A DNA stretch of 8,918 nucleotides from Spirochaetaceae bacterium. GTDB taxonomy: Bacteria; Spirochaetota; Spirochaetia; Treponematales; Breznakiellaceae. The stretch is taken from assembly GCA_031283025.1 (NCBI GenBank), contig JAITCP010000081.1:1-8918 (forward strand), written 5' to 3'. Positions 1 through 4,876 of the stretch are shown here, one piece after another; positions within the stretch are counted from its first letter, which is position 1, and every line of letters begins with the position of its first letter. The translations under genes and the position numbers were made by a program. The notes below the pieces were generated by a model, which was not told the DNA's origin, made no database searches, and saw only the letters and a program-made list of their open reading frames with translations.

Positions 1-64
1 TGACCGCCGCCGCTTCCTGAACCCTCATCAGGGGGTTTCCGGCAGATATTCCTTCTATTCTCAT
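1..64 (-). CDS. Possible 5' end of a minus-strand gene, cut by the window edge
   Basis: An open frame starts at ATG 64 on the minus strand and runs off the left edge after 21 codons, beginning MRIEGISAGNPLMRVQEAAA. I do not recognise the product; too little is visible to name a family. There is no Shine-Dalgarno sequence before ATG 64. A promoter-like pair sits immediately upstream, with a -10 only 6 nt from the ATG, which would fit a leaderless transcript. A second in-frame ATG lies at 28. On the plus strand a TGA at 18-20 followed by a small GC hairpin could instead be the end of a plus-strand gene, so the coding strand is not certain. Confidence 0.4.
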   Translation of the reverse strand, partial: MRIEGISAGNPLMRVQEAAAV

Positions 65-99
65 ACTATAACTATAATAGTAAAATCAAAGTTTTGCAA
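65..99 (-). promoter_or_regulatory. Candidate sigma-70-type promoter, possibly leaderless
   Basis: Read on the minus strand, TTGCAA (99-94) is followed after exactly 17 bp by TATAGT (76-71), which is directly repeated as TATAGT (70-65) just before ATG 64. The -10 matches the consensus at 5 of 6 positions and the -35 at 4 of 6. A transcription start about 7 nt downstream would fall on or beside the ATG, consistent with the absence of a ribosome binding site there. This rests on the sequence pattern alone. Confidence 0.35.
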
Positions 100-230
100 C
101 TACAGAAAGTTGTTCAGAAACTGAAGTTTTTGAACACGCCAATCAGGTACACTACGGAAAAGCGGTAACAGGCGCCGCCGCGTGCCCATTTCCTTGATTG
201 GAAGGCGGGGGGCCATACCCCGCCACCAAC

Positions 231-265
231 AACCGGGTGTTTCTGATTATTGGGGGAAGCGCACC
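231..265. repeat. Partial direct copy of the 280-582 repeat arm
   Basis: The block reading CCGGGTGTTTCTGAT, then a short variable spacer, then GAAGCGCAC closely matches 351-382 in the same orientation. It also matches the reverse complement of 477-510. It is preceded by a small GC hairpin (GGCGGGG, then GCCATA, then CCCCGCC) near 204-223. This makes a third partial member of the local repeat family. Confidence 0.6.
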
Positions 266-279
266 TGCGGCAAATATCA

Positions 280-582
280 CTGAAAAAACGGACGCTTTAT
301 GTGTTTTGCTGCATATGGGCGGCGGGAAGAACACCCTATTCGTATCTACAGCCGGGTGTTTCTGATCGCTGAGGAAGCGCACTAAAGAAAGATCGGCGGG
401 GCCTGCCCCGGTGTAACACCCCTTCCATGCTGTAAGTGATGTTACACCGGGGCACCCACCTCCGCTTTCACTCTATGTGCGCTTCCAATATCCCCGGAAA
501 CACCCGGCTGTCGGTACGACAAATAGAGGGAAACTCTCGCCGCCTATGTGGCAACATTACTCTAAAGCGTCCGTTTTTTCAG
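280..582. repeat. Long imperfect inverted repeat, arms ~140 bp, 21 nt loop
   Basis: The left arm 280-418 pairs with the right arm 440-582 around a 21-nt centre (419-439). Perfectly matching blocks, from outside inward, are 280-299 with 563-582 (20 bp), 349-362 with 497-510 (14 bp), 373-382 with 477-486 (10 bp) and 404-418 with 440-454 (15 bp). The segments between the blocks have diverged or differ by a few bases. A transcript could fold into one long cruciform-like hairpin. The pattern suggests two head-to-head copies of a dispersed intergenic repeat, or a non-autonomous mobile element. No transposase lies nearby. Confidence 0.75.
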
Positions 583-598
583 TGCTTTCACCCGCCAT

Positions 599-652
599 GG
601 GAACAAACAACAGCGCCCATAGGGCGTTGACCAGCTGTTGTGCCCACGTTCC
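599..652. repeat. Nested hairpin element
   Basis: Three nested complementary blocks share one axis: GGAAC (599-603) with GTTCC (648-652), ACAACAGC (607-614) with GCTGTTGT (634-641), and CGCCC (614-618) with GGGCG (622-626). The last two share base 614, so they are alternatives at that position. It could be a structured RNA element or a recombination-site-like palindrome. No U-run follows on either strand, so it is not a typical intrinsic terminator. Confidence 0.4.
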
Positions 653-687
653 GGCGCAGGATAACTGAACCGCATTCAATTACATTA

Positions 688-705
688 GGCTGGATTTATC
701 CAGCC
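688..705. repeat. Small perfect hairpin (GGCTGGAT/ATCCAGCC)
   Basis: GGCTGGAT at 688-695 is complementary to ATCCAGCC at 698-705, leaving only 2 nt between the arms; in practice this is a 7-bp stem with a 4-nt loop. No T-run follows on either strand. Confidence 0.45.
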
Positions 706-746
706 GTATGCGCCGCGGTAAGCGGTGCGGTAATGCTTTATGCGAA

Positions 747-765
747 GTTTTTGCGTAGCAAAAAC
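747..765. repeat. Small perfect hairpin (GTTTTTGC-GTA-GCAAAAAC)
   Basis: An 8-bp perfect stem (747-754 with 758-765) closes a GTA triloop. It lies in the repeat cluster about 20 bp from the MITE-like palindrome and has no gene directly beside it. Confidence 0.45.
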
Positions 766-787
766 GACAAGCCCAAAACCGGCAAGG

Positions 788-899
788 AGAGTCTGTAGGA
801 AAACTCTATTTTGGCGATTTTTTGAATTCGTAACTCCTTATTATAGTAAGGAATTATAAAATGTCGAATCCTGAAAAAAGGACTTTTTCTACAGACTCT
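788..899. repeat. 112-bp palindromic MITE-like element
   Basis: The ends are perfect 11-bp inverted repeats: AGAGTCTGTAG (788-798) and CTACAGACTCT (889-899). The centre is a second perfect stem, TCCTTA (835-840) with TAAGGA (847-852), around a 6-nt loop. The intervening halves are also partly complementary, so the whole unit can fold as one long hairpin. Size and symmetry fit a small non-autonomous element of the MITE or REP-like kind. I see no clear target-site duplication beside it. A further perfect hairpin (CGCCGCT/AGCGGCG, 903-919) follows immediately. Confidence 0.6.
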
Positions 900-902
900 G
901 TA

Positions 903-919
903 CGCCGCTTTTAGCGGCG
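903..919. repeat. Small perfect GC hairpin next to the MITE-like element
   Basis: CGCCGCT (903-909) pairs with AGCGGCG (913-919) around a TTT loop. A 5-bp stem, ACCGC (936-940) with GCGGT (944-948), follows shortly after. Neither has a T-run at a position expected of an intrinsic terminator. Confidence 0.4.
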
Positions 920-1032
920 ATGTTTATCGAACGCCACCGCAACGCGGTAGCGCAAACTCTCCATTTACTGGTTTTTATGGCTTTTTACGGCCTTTTTGCC
1001 TTTTTTAGGCGTTACCACATCGAGCGGGGCCG

Positions 1033-1158
1033 CCGCCCCGTACCGCGGGGATGCCGCCCCGTCTCTTGGGGTTGCCGCCCCGTGCCGCGGGGATGCCGCC
1101 CCGTCTCATGGGGCTGCCGCCCCGTGCCGTGGGGCTGCTACCCCGTACCGTGGGGATG
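1033..1158. repeat. 21-bp minisatellite, six units
   Basis: Six head-to-tail 21-bp units start at 1033, 1054, 1075, 1096, 1117 and 1138, and a degenerate partial seventh follows at 1159. Each unit carries a CCCC ... GGGG dyad. Units 1 and 3 resemble each other, as do 2 and 4, and 5 and 6, so the array shows a 42-bp higher-order period. Because 21 is a multiple of 3, several frames stay open and read as heptapeptide repeats (for example GCRPVPW on plus and GGIPAVR-like on minus). This open-frame effect is not evidence for coding. The array lies 3' of the LRR gene. Confidence 0.8.
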
Positions 1159-1174
1159 CCGCCCAATGGGAGTA

Positions 1175-1199
1175 GGCCTGCCTGCCTGCCGCAGGCAGG
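1175..1199. repeat. CCTG repeat with palindromic extension
   Basis: GGCCTGCCTGCCTGC at 1175-1189 continues into a perfect 9-bp palindrome, CCTGCCTGC (1181-1189) with GCAGGCAGG (1191-1199). The same 15-mer recurs in the same orientation at 3227-3241, on the other side of the LRR lipoprotein gene. On the minus strand it could form a strong hairpin about 100 nt after the LRR stop, but no U-run follows. Confidence 0.6.
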
Positions 1200-1296
1200 G
1201 AATAGGGTTTTAGTTCGTAAGCATAGTGAGTTGCTTTCAGACATCGCTTACAAACAAAAATCCACTCCATCACCTATTCCCCATCATCTTTTTCCC

Positions 1297-3300
1297 TCAC
1301 TGCTTATTCCACGTTGGATCGTAGCCTGGATTTGTTGTTGTGTACGTTCCGTACCTGTTTACCGCTCCAGTACCGCCGGACTTGCTTACTAAATCTCCGG
1401 GGAATGTATCGGCATAACTTATAGTAGTAGTAGCATTACGTTGAAACGTTACGCTGGCAAGGCTGTTGCATCGTTCAAAAGCCCAACCCCCAATGCTGGT
1501 AACGCTGTTGGGTATGGTTACGCTGGTAAGGCTGTAGCAATAGGCAAAAGCGCTTTGCCCAATGCTTTTAACGTTGTTGCCTATGATTACGCTCTTAAGG
1601 CTGGTACATTGTTGAAAAGCGCAAAGCTCAATGCTTTCAATGCTGTCGGGTATGGTTACGCTGGTAAGGTTTTCGCATAAGACAAAAGCGTAATACCCAA
1701 TGCTGGTAACGCTGTTGGGTATGGTTATGCCGGTAAGGCTGGTGCAATTGTAAAAAGCGCTCTGCTCAATACTGGTAACGGTGTTCGGTATGGTAAACGC
1801 GCCTGTTTTTCCGCCAGGACAATTTATTAACGTAGTTTTGTTTTTGTTATATAATACGCCGTCTTGGGAACTATATGCGCTGTTACTGGTATTAACATTT
1901 ATTGCGGTAAGGCTGGTGCATCCCTGAAAAGCGAGATACCCAATGCTGGTAACGCTGTTAGGTATGGTTACGTTGGTAAGGCTGGTGCAGCTATTAAAAG
2001 CCTCTTCCCCAATGCTGGTAACGCTGTTTGGTATGGTTACGCTGGCAAGTCCGGTGCAACCATAAAAAGCGCTCTCCCCAATGCTGGTTATGGTACTGCC
2101 GGAAAGGTCAAGGTTGACGTATTTACCTTCGTTGGTATACAGCGTGTTTCCAACGCTTCCCTGAACTGAGAAATTACCGCCGAGGCTGCTCACATTCAAC
2201 TTGGCGGTATGCGGGGTTGCGGCGGTATTGTTGGATTGGGTTTTGAGCCAATTTTCAAATGCGGCTACGGTGGTAAAGGTAGGGATATTTGCTGTAGTAA
2301 CGGTAACGGCGGCGCTGGTTTTGCTGTTGTACCCTGGTGCGCTTACGGTTACCGTGTAAGTTCCCGCTGCGGTCGGCGTGTGCTTGTTAGCGTTTATGCC
2401 GACATTGGTTTCGCCGTTTTTCCACTGGTACGATACCGTTTCGCTCCCGCTGTACGCGGCTGTCAGTTCCGTTCCGGTGGTAACGCCGCTGGACGGGCTG
2501 ATGGTGATGTTTCCGCTGAGGTCGCGGTTTCCGCCGCCTCCGCCGGTTGCCGGAAACCTCGCCGTAATAACGCCGGAATTGGCGCTGTTGCTTGCAGTTG
2601 CGCCCGCAACGGTAAAGAAGTTTGCCGTTACCCCTTGCAGGGTGTAGCCTGTTTTGGCCGTTAGCGTGATGGTTGCCGTGTATGCGGTCGAGGCGGCAAA
2701 AGTTCCCGATACCGCCGGAGACCATGCTACGGTTCCGGCGTACTGGGCGTTTTGGGTAATGCTGGTAACAGGGGTTTCGCCGGCCGCCGGGGCGGTAACG
2801 CCCGTTATGGCGGCGATGGTAACAACGGTGTCAGATGCCCCGCCTGTTTTGTCCCATTTTGCGTAGAGGGTATGCGTGTTTTTCGGCGTATAGGTAGAAC
2901 CGGCGGGGTAAGAAATACCCGTGCCGCCGGCGTTCCAGCCGTCGAACGTGTAGCCGCTTCTGGAAAACCCGCTTGCGTCGGGGAGCGTTAGACTTTTCCC
3001 CGCTTCAACCTTCTGCGAGGGGGGCGTTGCCCCTGTCCCGCCGTTGATGTTGAAAGTAACGGTTTTCGGGGCAATGGGTTCCAGCAATTCTATCATTATC
3101 TTGTTTTCACAAGCGGTAAAGGCGAAAACAAGCGCAATTCCAACAATAAGCGCTAACTTGTGCGGTTTTACTGAATTGTTAGGTACTTGAAATGGTATAG
3201 AAGAAGGGTGGTATAATTTTGTTTGTGGCCTGCCTGCCTGCCTGCGCTCTTGACTGTAATTCTGCTCACATAACGGGAGTAATGCCGCTCTGTTCCACAT
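1297..3300 (-). CDS. BspA-type leucine-rich-repeat (TpLRR) surface lipoprotein
   Basis: Residues are counted from ATG 3300. A hydrophobic stretch (about 49-61) ends in FAFTAC, a relaxed spirochaetal lipobox with Cys64, so the mature protein is probably a lipid-anchored envelope or surface protein. In order it then has an InlB-type (Listeria-Bacteroides) repeat at about 80-149 with the GYTFDGWN motif, a domain rich in YTATITLTAKTGYT-like sequence (about 160-252), a Gly run, an Ig-like domain (about 261-335, SYQWKNG ... AGTYTVTVSAPGY), and eight TpLRR repeats (about 393-628) of the form LTSVTIPNSVTSIGYYAF with a 23-residue period and one longer insertion repeat. Such proteins usually mediate adhesion or binding; the ligand here is unknown. 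The start is doubtful: no ATG, GTG or TTG lies in frame between ATG 3300 and the signal peptide, so the predicted N-region is about 48 residues long. TTG 3336 is the only other upstream option. Neither has a good ribosome binding site. Confidence 0.85.
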   Translation of the reverse strand: MWNRAALLPLCEQNYSQERRQAGRPQTKLYHPSSIPFQVPNNSVKPHKLALIVGIALVFAFTACENKIMIELLEPIAPKTVTFNINGGTGATPPSQKVEAGKSLTLPDASGFSRSGYTFDGWNAGGTGISYPAGSTYTPKNTHTLYAKWDKTGGASDTVVTIAAITGVTAPAAGETPVTSITQNAQYAGTVAWSPAVSGTFAASTAYTATITLTAKTGYTLQGVTANFFTVAGATASNSANSGVITARFPATGGGGGNRDLSGNITISPSSGVTTGTELTAAYSGSETVSYQWKNGETNVGINANKHTPTAAGTYTVTVSAPGYNSKTSAAVTVTTANIPTFTTVAAFENWLKTQSNNTAATPHTAKLNVSSLGGNFSVQGSVGNTLYTNEGKYVNLDLSGSTITSIGESAFYGCTGLASVTIPNSVTSIGEEAFNSCTSLTNVTIPNSVTSIGYLAFQGCTSLTAINVNTSNSAYSSQDGVLYNKNKTTLINCPGGKTGAFTIPNTVTSIEQSAFYNCTSLTGITIPNSVTSIGYYAFVLCENLTSVTIPDSIESIELCAFQQCTSLKSVIIGNNVKSIGQSAFAYCYSLTSVTIPNSVTSIGGWAFERCNSLASVTFQRNATTTISYADTFPGDLVSKSGGTGAVNRYGTYTTTNPGYDPTWNKQ
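1419..2124 (-). repeat. 69-bp DNA repeats encoding the TpLRR units
   Basis: On the plus strand, blocks close to CCAATGCTGGTAACGCTGTT recur with a 69-bp period, matching the 23-residue protein repeat. Several units are nearly identical at the DNA level, not only in protein. That suggests recent duplication or gene conversion and offers substrate for recombination within this gene or with paralogous LRR genes elsewhere. Confidence 0.7.
3227..3245. repeat. CCTG tetranucleotide tract (four units)
   Basis: CCTG is repeated four times at 3229-3244, preceded by GG and followed by C. It lies between the only nearby upstream ATG (3300) and the signal peptide of the LRR lipoprotein, and reads as RRQAGRP in that frame. 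A gain or loss of one 4-nt unit would shift the frame between the ATG and the signal peptide. The same GGCCTGCCTGCCTGC 15-mer occurs at 1175-1189, so the tract may simply be one copy of a dispersed repeat. Confidence 0.6.
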
Positions 3301-3360
3301 AGGAACTATTGTGGCATATTGGGGGGTTCTTTGCAAGCGTTTTTGGAGAGAAGGGGAGGA

Positions 3361-3389
3361 ATTTTAACCACGAACCAACACGAACGGAA
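3361..3389 (-). promoter_or_regulatory. Weak promoter candidate for the LRR lipoprotein gene
   Basis: On the minus strand TAAAAT (3366-3361) could be a -10, with TTCCGT about 17 bp upstream as a poor -35. A start near 3354 would place both TTG 3336 and ATG 3300 on the transcript. The upstream segment CCACGAACCAACACGAACG (3368-3386 on plus) resembles short repeats that I recall from intergenic regions of other genomes. Support is weak. Confidence 0.2.
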
Positions 3390-3404
3390 TGTAACACCAC
3401 GCCA

Positions 3405-3436
3405 ATATACCCGCATTTATCGGATAGCGGGTATAT
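3405..3436. repeat. Perfect 10-bp hairpin over the 3' end of the hypothetical gene
   Basis: ATATACCCGC (3405-3414) is fully complementary to GCGGGTATAT (3427-3436) with a 12-nt loop. It spans the last codons and TAA of the upstream minus-strand gene. No U-run follows in the minus direction, so it is not a classical intrinsic terminator. It could still mark the transcript 3' end or a processing point between this gene and the LRR gene. Confidence 0.45.
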
Positions 3437-4055
3437 CCGCGGGCCCTTCCATGGCCTGGAATTGTTCCCGTACTGAATGGAGCATGGCCAATTCCCGGTC
3501 TATGGTTTTGCCGTAATTAAATGTTTTTAATTCAACAATACGGTAGGCTTCGTCTTCCCAGAACTCAACCTTGTCCAGCCGCATGAACCGGAACCGCTTG
3601 TCGCGGGCCTTTTCCGCCCAGGATGCCGCTTCTGCCCAATAGTACCGGCCGGCTTCAAAGTACTTTTCCGCAATGTCCAGGCTTCTTAAATTTTCCTCTT
3701 TCCAGGGGGCGTTGTAAAAATAGGCGTGCCGTTTGTTAAACTTATTGGCCAGGTAAAGGTACTGCTCTACCATTTTTATATTCAGGTGCATCATGAAAAG
3801 ATAACAGTATTTTTCGTACTGTATTTCTGTTTCTATGCGGGCCAGGGCATAGAGGGGGTTGGCAAAGTTTGCTTTGAGGGCCTGTTCAAGCCAGAAAATA
3901 TTTTCCAGGGTATCGTCGGGGTATTGATGGTAATGGACATGGTACAGCCTGTAGTACTGTTCCTTGTACATCACAAGGTATCCGTCCAGCGCGGGCGGAA
4001 TGCAGAGGGTTGCCGCAAGGAGAAAAATGAGCGTAATATTGCGGAATCGCGCCAT
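3417..4055 (-). CDS. Hypothetical small exported or membrane-anchored helical protein
   Basis: I do not recognise the family. From ATG 4055 the protein has 212 residues. Residues 6-21 (NITLIFLLAATLCIPP) form one hydrophobic segment after a basic start (MARFR), which suggests a signal peptide or an uncleaved N-terminal anchor. The rest is charged, very rich in Tyr, Trp and Phe, and looks all-helical (YLYLANKFNKRHAYFYNAP, DIAEKYFEAGRYYWAEAASW), somewhat like TPR-type helical hairpins but without a clear repeat. ATG 4055 is chosen because it begins 2 nt after the tmk TAA and directly precedes the signal-like segment; a longer frame up to 4112 would overlap tmk. AGGAAA lies about 13 nt upstream, so translation may be coupled to tmk. 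Shared orientation and tight spacing make an operon with tmk very likely. Confidence 0.8.
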   Translation of the reverse strand: MARFRNITLIFLLAATLCIPPALDGYLVMYKEQYYRLYHVHYHQYPDDTLENIFWLEQALKANFANPLYALARIETEIQYEKYCYLFMMHLNIKMVEQYLYLANKFNKRHAYFYNAPWKEENLRSLDIAEKYFEAGRYYWAEAASWAEKARDKRFRFMRLDKVEFWEDEAYRIVELKTFNYGKTIDRELAMLHSVREQFQAMEGPADIPAIR

Positions 4056-4057
4056 GG

Positions 4058-4771
4058 TTACTTTTGATTTCCTGCTTCCTTCATTATCGGCATTTCCAGT
4101 ACCGCACTCCATATTTCCGGAGCAATCTCTTCAGGCGGCCTGGTTCCGTCCAGAGAGACGACCCGGACGCCCGCCTGCTCATAAGCCGGCAGAAGTTTCA
4201 GGTAGGCTTCCCTCACCCTGGCCTGAAAACCCGCTTTTTCGTAGATTTCCTGTTTTTCTTTCCGCCCTGCTATACGTTTCATGGCCGTTTGGGGGTCAAC
4301 GTCCAGATAAATAAGAAGTTCCGGAAGGGGAAAGCCCGCATTAAGGGTTTCCGGCAGTTCCGGGCCGCATTCCAGCCCCTGGTACACCAAAGATGAGGGG
4401 GTGTAGCGGTCGGAAACAACCAGTTCGCCCCGTTTGCAGTGTTCGGCGATGCCGGCGGGCCCGTAGAGGTGTTCCCACCGGTCTGCGGCAAAAAGCCGTG
4501 CCAGGGTTTCTTTTGTAACGGTACATTCGCCCTTAAGGATACGGCGGATTAACAAGCCCACCGGCCCTTGGGTAGGTTCACAGGTATAAAAAAACGGCGG
4601 AAAACCATATACCGGTTCCGGTTCGGCAGCCAGAAAGGCGTTTTTTTTGGATTTTGCCGGAACACTGAAACGGTTCCGAAGCAGTTCAAGCTGGGTAGAT
4701 GTGCCGCTCCCGTCGCACCCTTCTATAACGGTAAAACGCTTTAATGTAGCGATGCTTCCGGCCACAATCAA
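4058..4771 (-). CDS. tmk: Thymidylate kinase (dTMP kinase)
   Basis: This cytoplasmic enzyme phosphorylates dTMP to dTDP with ATP in the dTTP pathway. From TTG 4771 it has 237 residues, slightly longer than typical Tmk (about 205-215). Visible motifs are the P-loop EGCDGSGTSTQ (17-27), YTCEPTQGPVG (62-72, the position of the usual TREPGGTPLG), FAADRWEHL (94-102), SDRYTPSSLVYQG (120-132, the DR[YFS] nucleotide-binding motif), LLIYLDVDP (152-160) and a LID-like RIAGRKEKQEIYEK segment (166-179). Two family-typical residues differ: the Walker A Lys is Thr24 and the Arg of TREP is Cys64. About 12 extra residues (roughly 36-58) lie between helix 1 and the EP motif. TTG 4771 is preferred because AGGGAGGG lies 7 nt upstream; GTG 4765 is the alternative. 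An ATG at 4834 is further away and has no such site. Confidence 0.92.
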   Translation of the reverse strand: MIVAGSIATLKRFTVIEGCDGSGTSTQLELLRNRFSVPAKSKKNAFLAAEPEPVYGFPPFFYTCEPTQGPVGLLIRRILKGECTVTKETLARLFAADRWEHLYGPAGIAEHCKRGELVVSDRYTPSSLVYQGLECGPELPETLNAGFPLPELLIYLDVDPQTAMKRIAGRKEKQEIYEKAGFQARVREAYLKLLPAYEQAGVRVVSLDGTRPPEEIAPEIWSAVLEMPIMKEAGNQK

Positions 4772-4778
4772 TGGTATT

Positions 4779-4786
4779 CCCTCCCT
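4779..4786 (-). promoter_or_regulatory. Ribosome binding site that decides the tmk start
   Basis: AGGGAGGG on the minus strand is 7 nt before TTG 4771 and 13 nt before GTG 4765, so it favours the TTG. It lies inside the longer frame that would start at 4834, arguing against that start. Confidence 0.7.
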
Positions 4787-4792
4787 TGGTAA

Positions 4793-4798
4793 GTATAC
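4793..4798 (-). promoter_or_regulatory. Candidate -10 box for tmk
   Basis: TATACT on the minus strand matches the -10 consensus at 5 of 6 positions. It would start transcription near 4786, just upstream of the Shine-Dalgarno sequence. No good -35 is visible at the right distance. On the other strand CATAAT (4812-4817) is a similarly weak candidate for the divergent tamB transcript; TTGGTA (4786-4791) lies upstream of it, but the 20-bp gap is too long. Confidence 0.3.
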
Positions 4799-4876
4799 CT
4801 TAGATCTGACCCATAATGGAAGGATACCAAACATTTTTTCCGATACCTGTAATAGTATTTACCGCTCAAATTGGAT

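Larger units (their letters stand above)
65..1296. other. Repeat-rich intergenic region without a convincing gene
   Basis: About 1.2 kb separates the left-edge frame from the 3' end of the LRR lipoprotein gene. Short open frames exist on both strands (for example 152-382 minus, 436-668 plus, 920-1213 plus, 1005-1244 minus), but they coincide with inverted or tandem repeats, have low-complexity translations and lack good ribosome binding sites. The stretch holds an inverted-repeat element, a nested hairpin, several perfect small hairpins, a MITE-like palindrome, a 21-bp minisatellite and a CCTG palindrome, each listed separately. I see no tRNA, rRNA or CRISPR structure in it. Confidence 0.6.

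Noticed and set aside
152..382. Minus-strand open frame of 76 codons
   Set aside because: It lies across the inverted-repeat element, its translation shares blocks with a frame in the opposite arm, and it has no good ribosome binding site; it is best explained as repeat DNA.
611..652. Integron attC-like site, considered because Treponema denticola carries a chromosomal integron
   Set aside because: GTTGACC does not fit the GTTRRRY core at its last purine, no matching RYYYAAC is in place, and no integrase or cassette array is seen.
1033..1158. CRISPR array
   Set aside because: The units are contiguous 21-bp tandem repeats without unique spacers, and there are no cas genes.
1175..1199. Intrinsic terminator for the LRR gene
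   Set aside because: The hairpin is strong, but no U-run follows it on the minus strand and it lies about 100 nt after the stop.
920..1213. Open frames on both strands through the 21-bp array, giving heptapeptide repeats
   Set aside because: A 21-bp period keeps any stop-free frame open; several frames are open at once, so openness carries no coding signal.
1441..2664. Plus-strand open frames with repeated NAGNAVGYGYAGK-type peptides
   Set aside because: They are antisense shadows of the LRR lipoprotein, whose minus-strand translation shows clear TpLRR and Ig-like domains.
4056..4112. Longer start for the hypothetical protein at 4112
   Set aside because: It would overlap tmk and place 19 polar residues before the signal-like segment; ATG 4055 fits better.
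4772..4834. Longer tmk start at ATG 4834
   Set aside because: The added residues do not look like a Tmk N-terminus, and the strong Shine-Dalgarno sequence lies inside this segment, pointing to TTG 4771.
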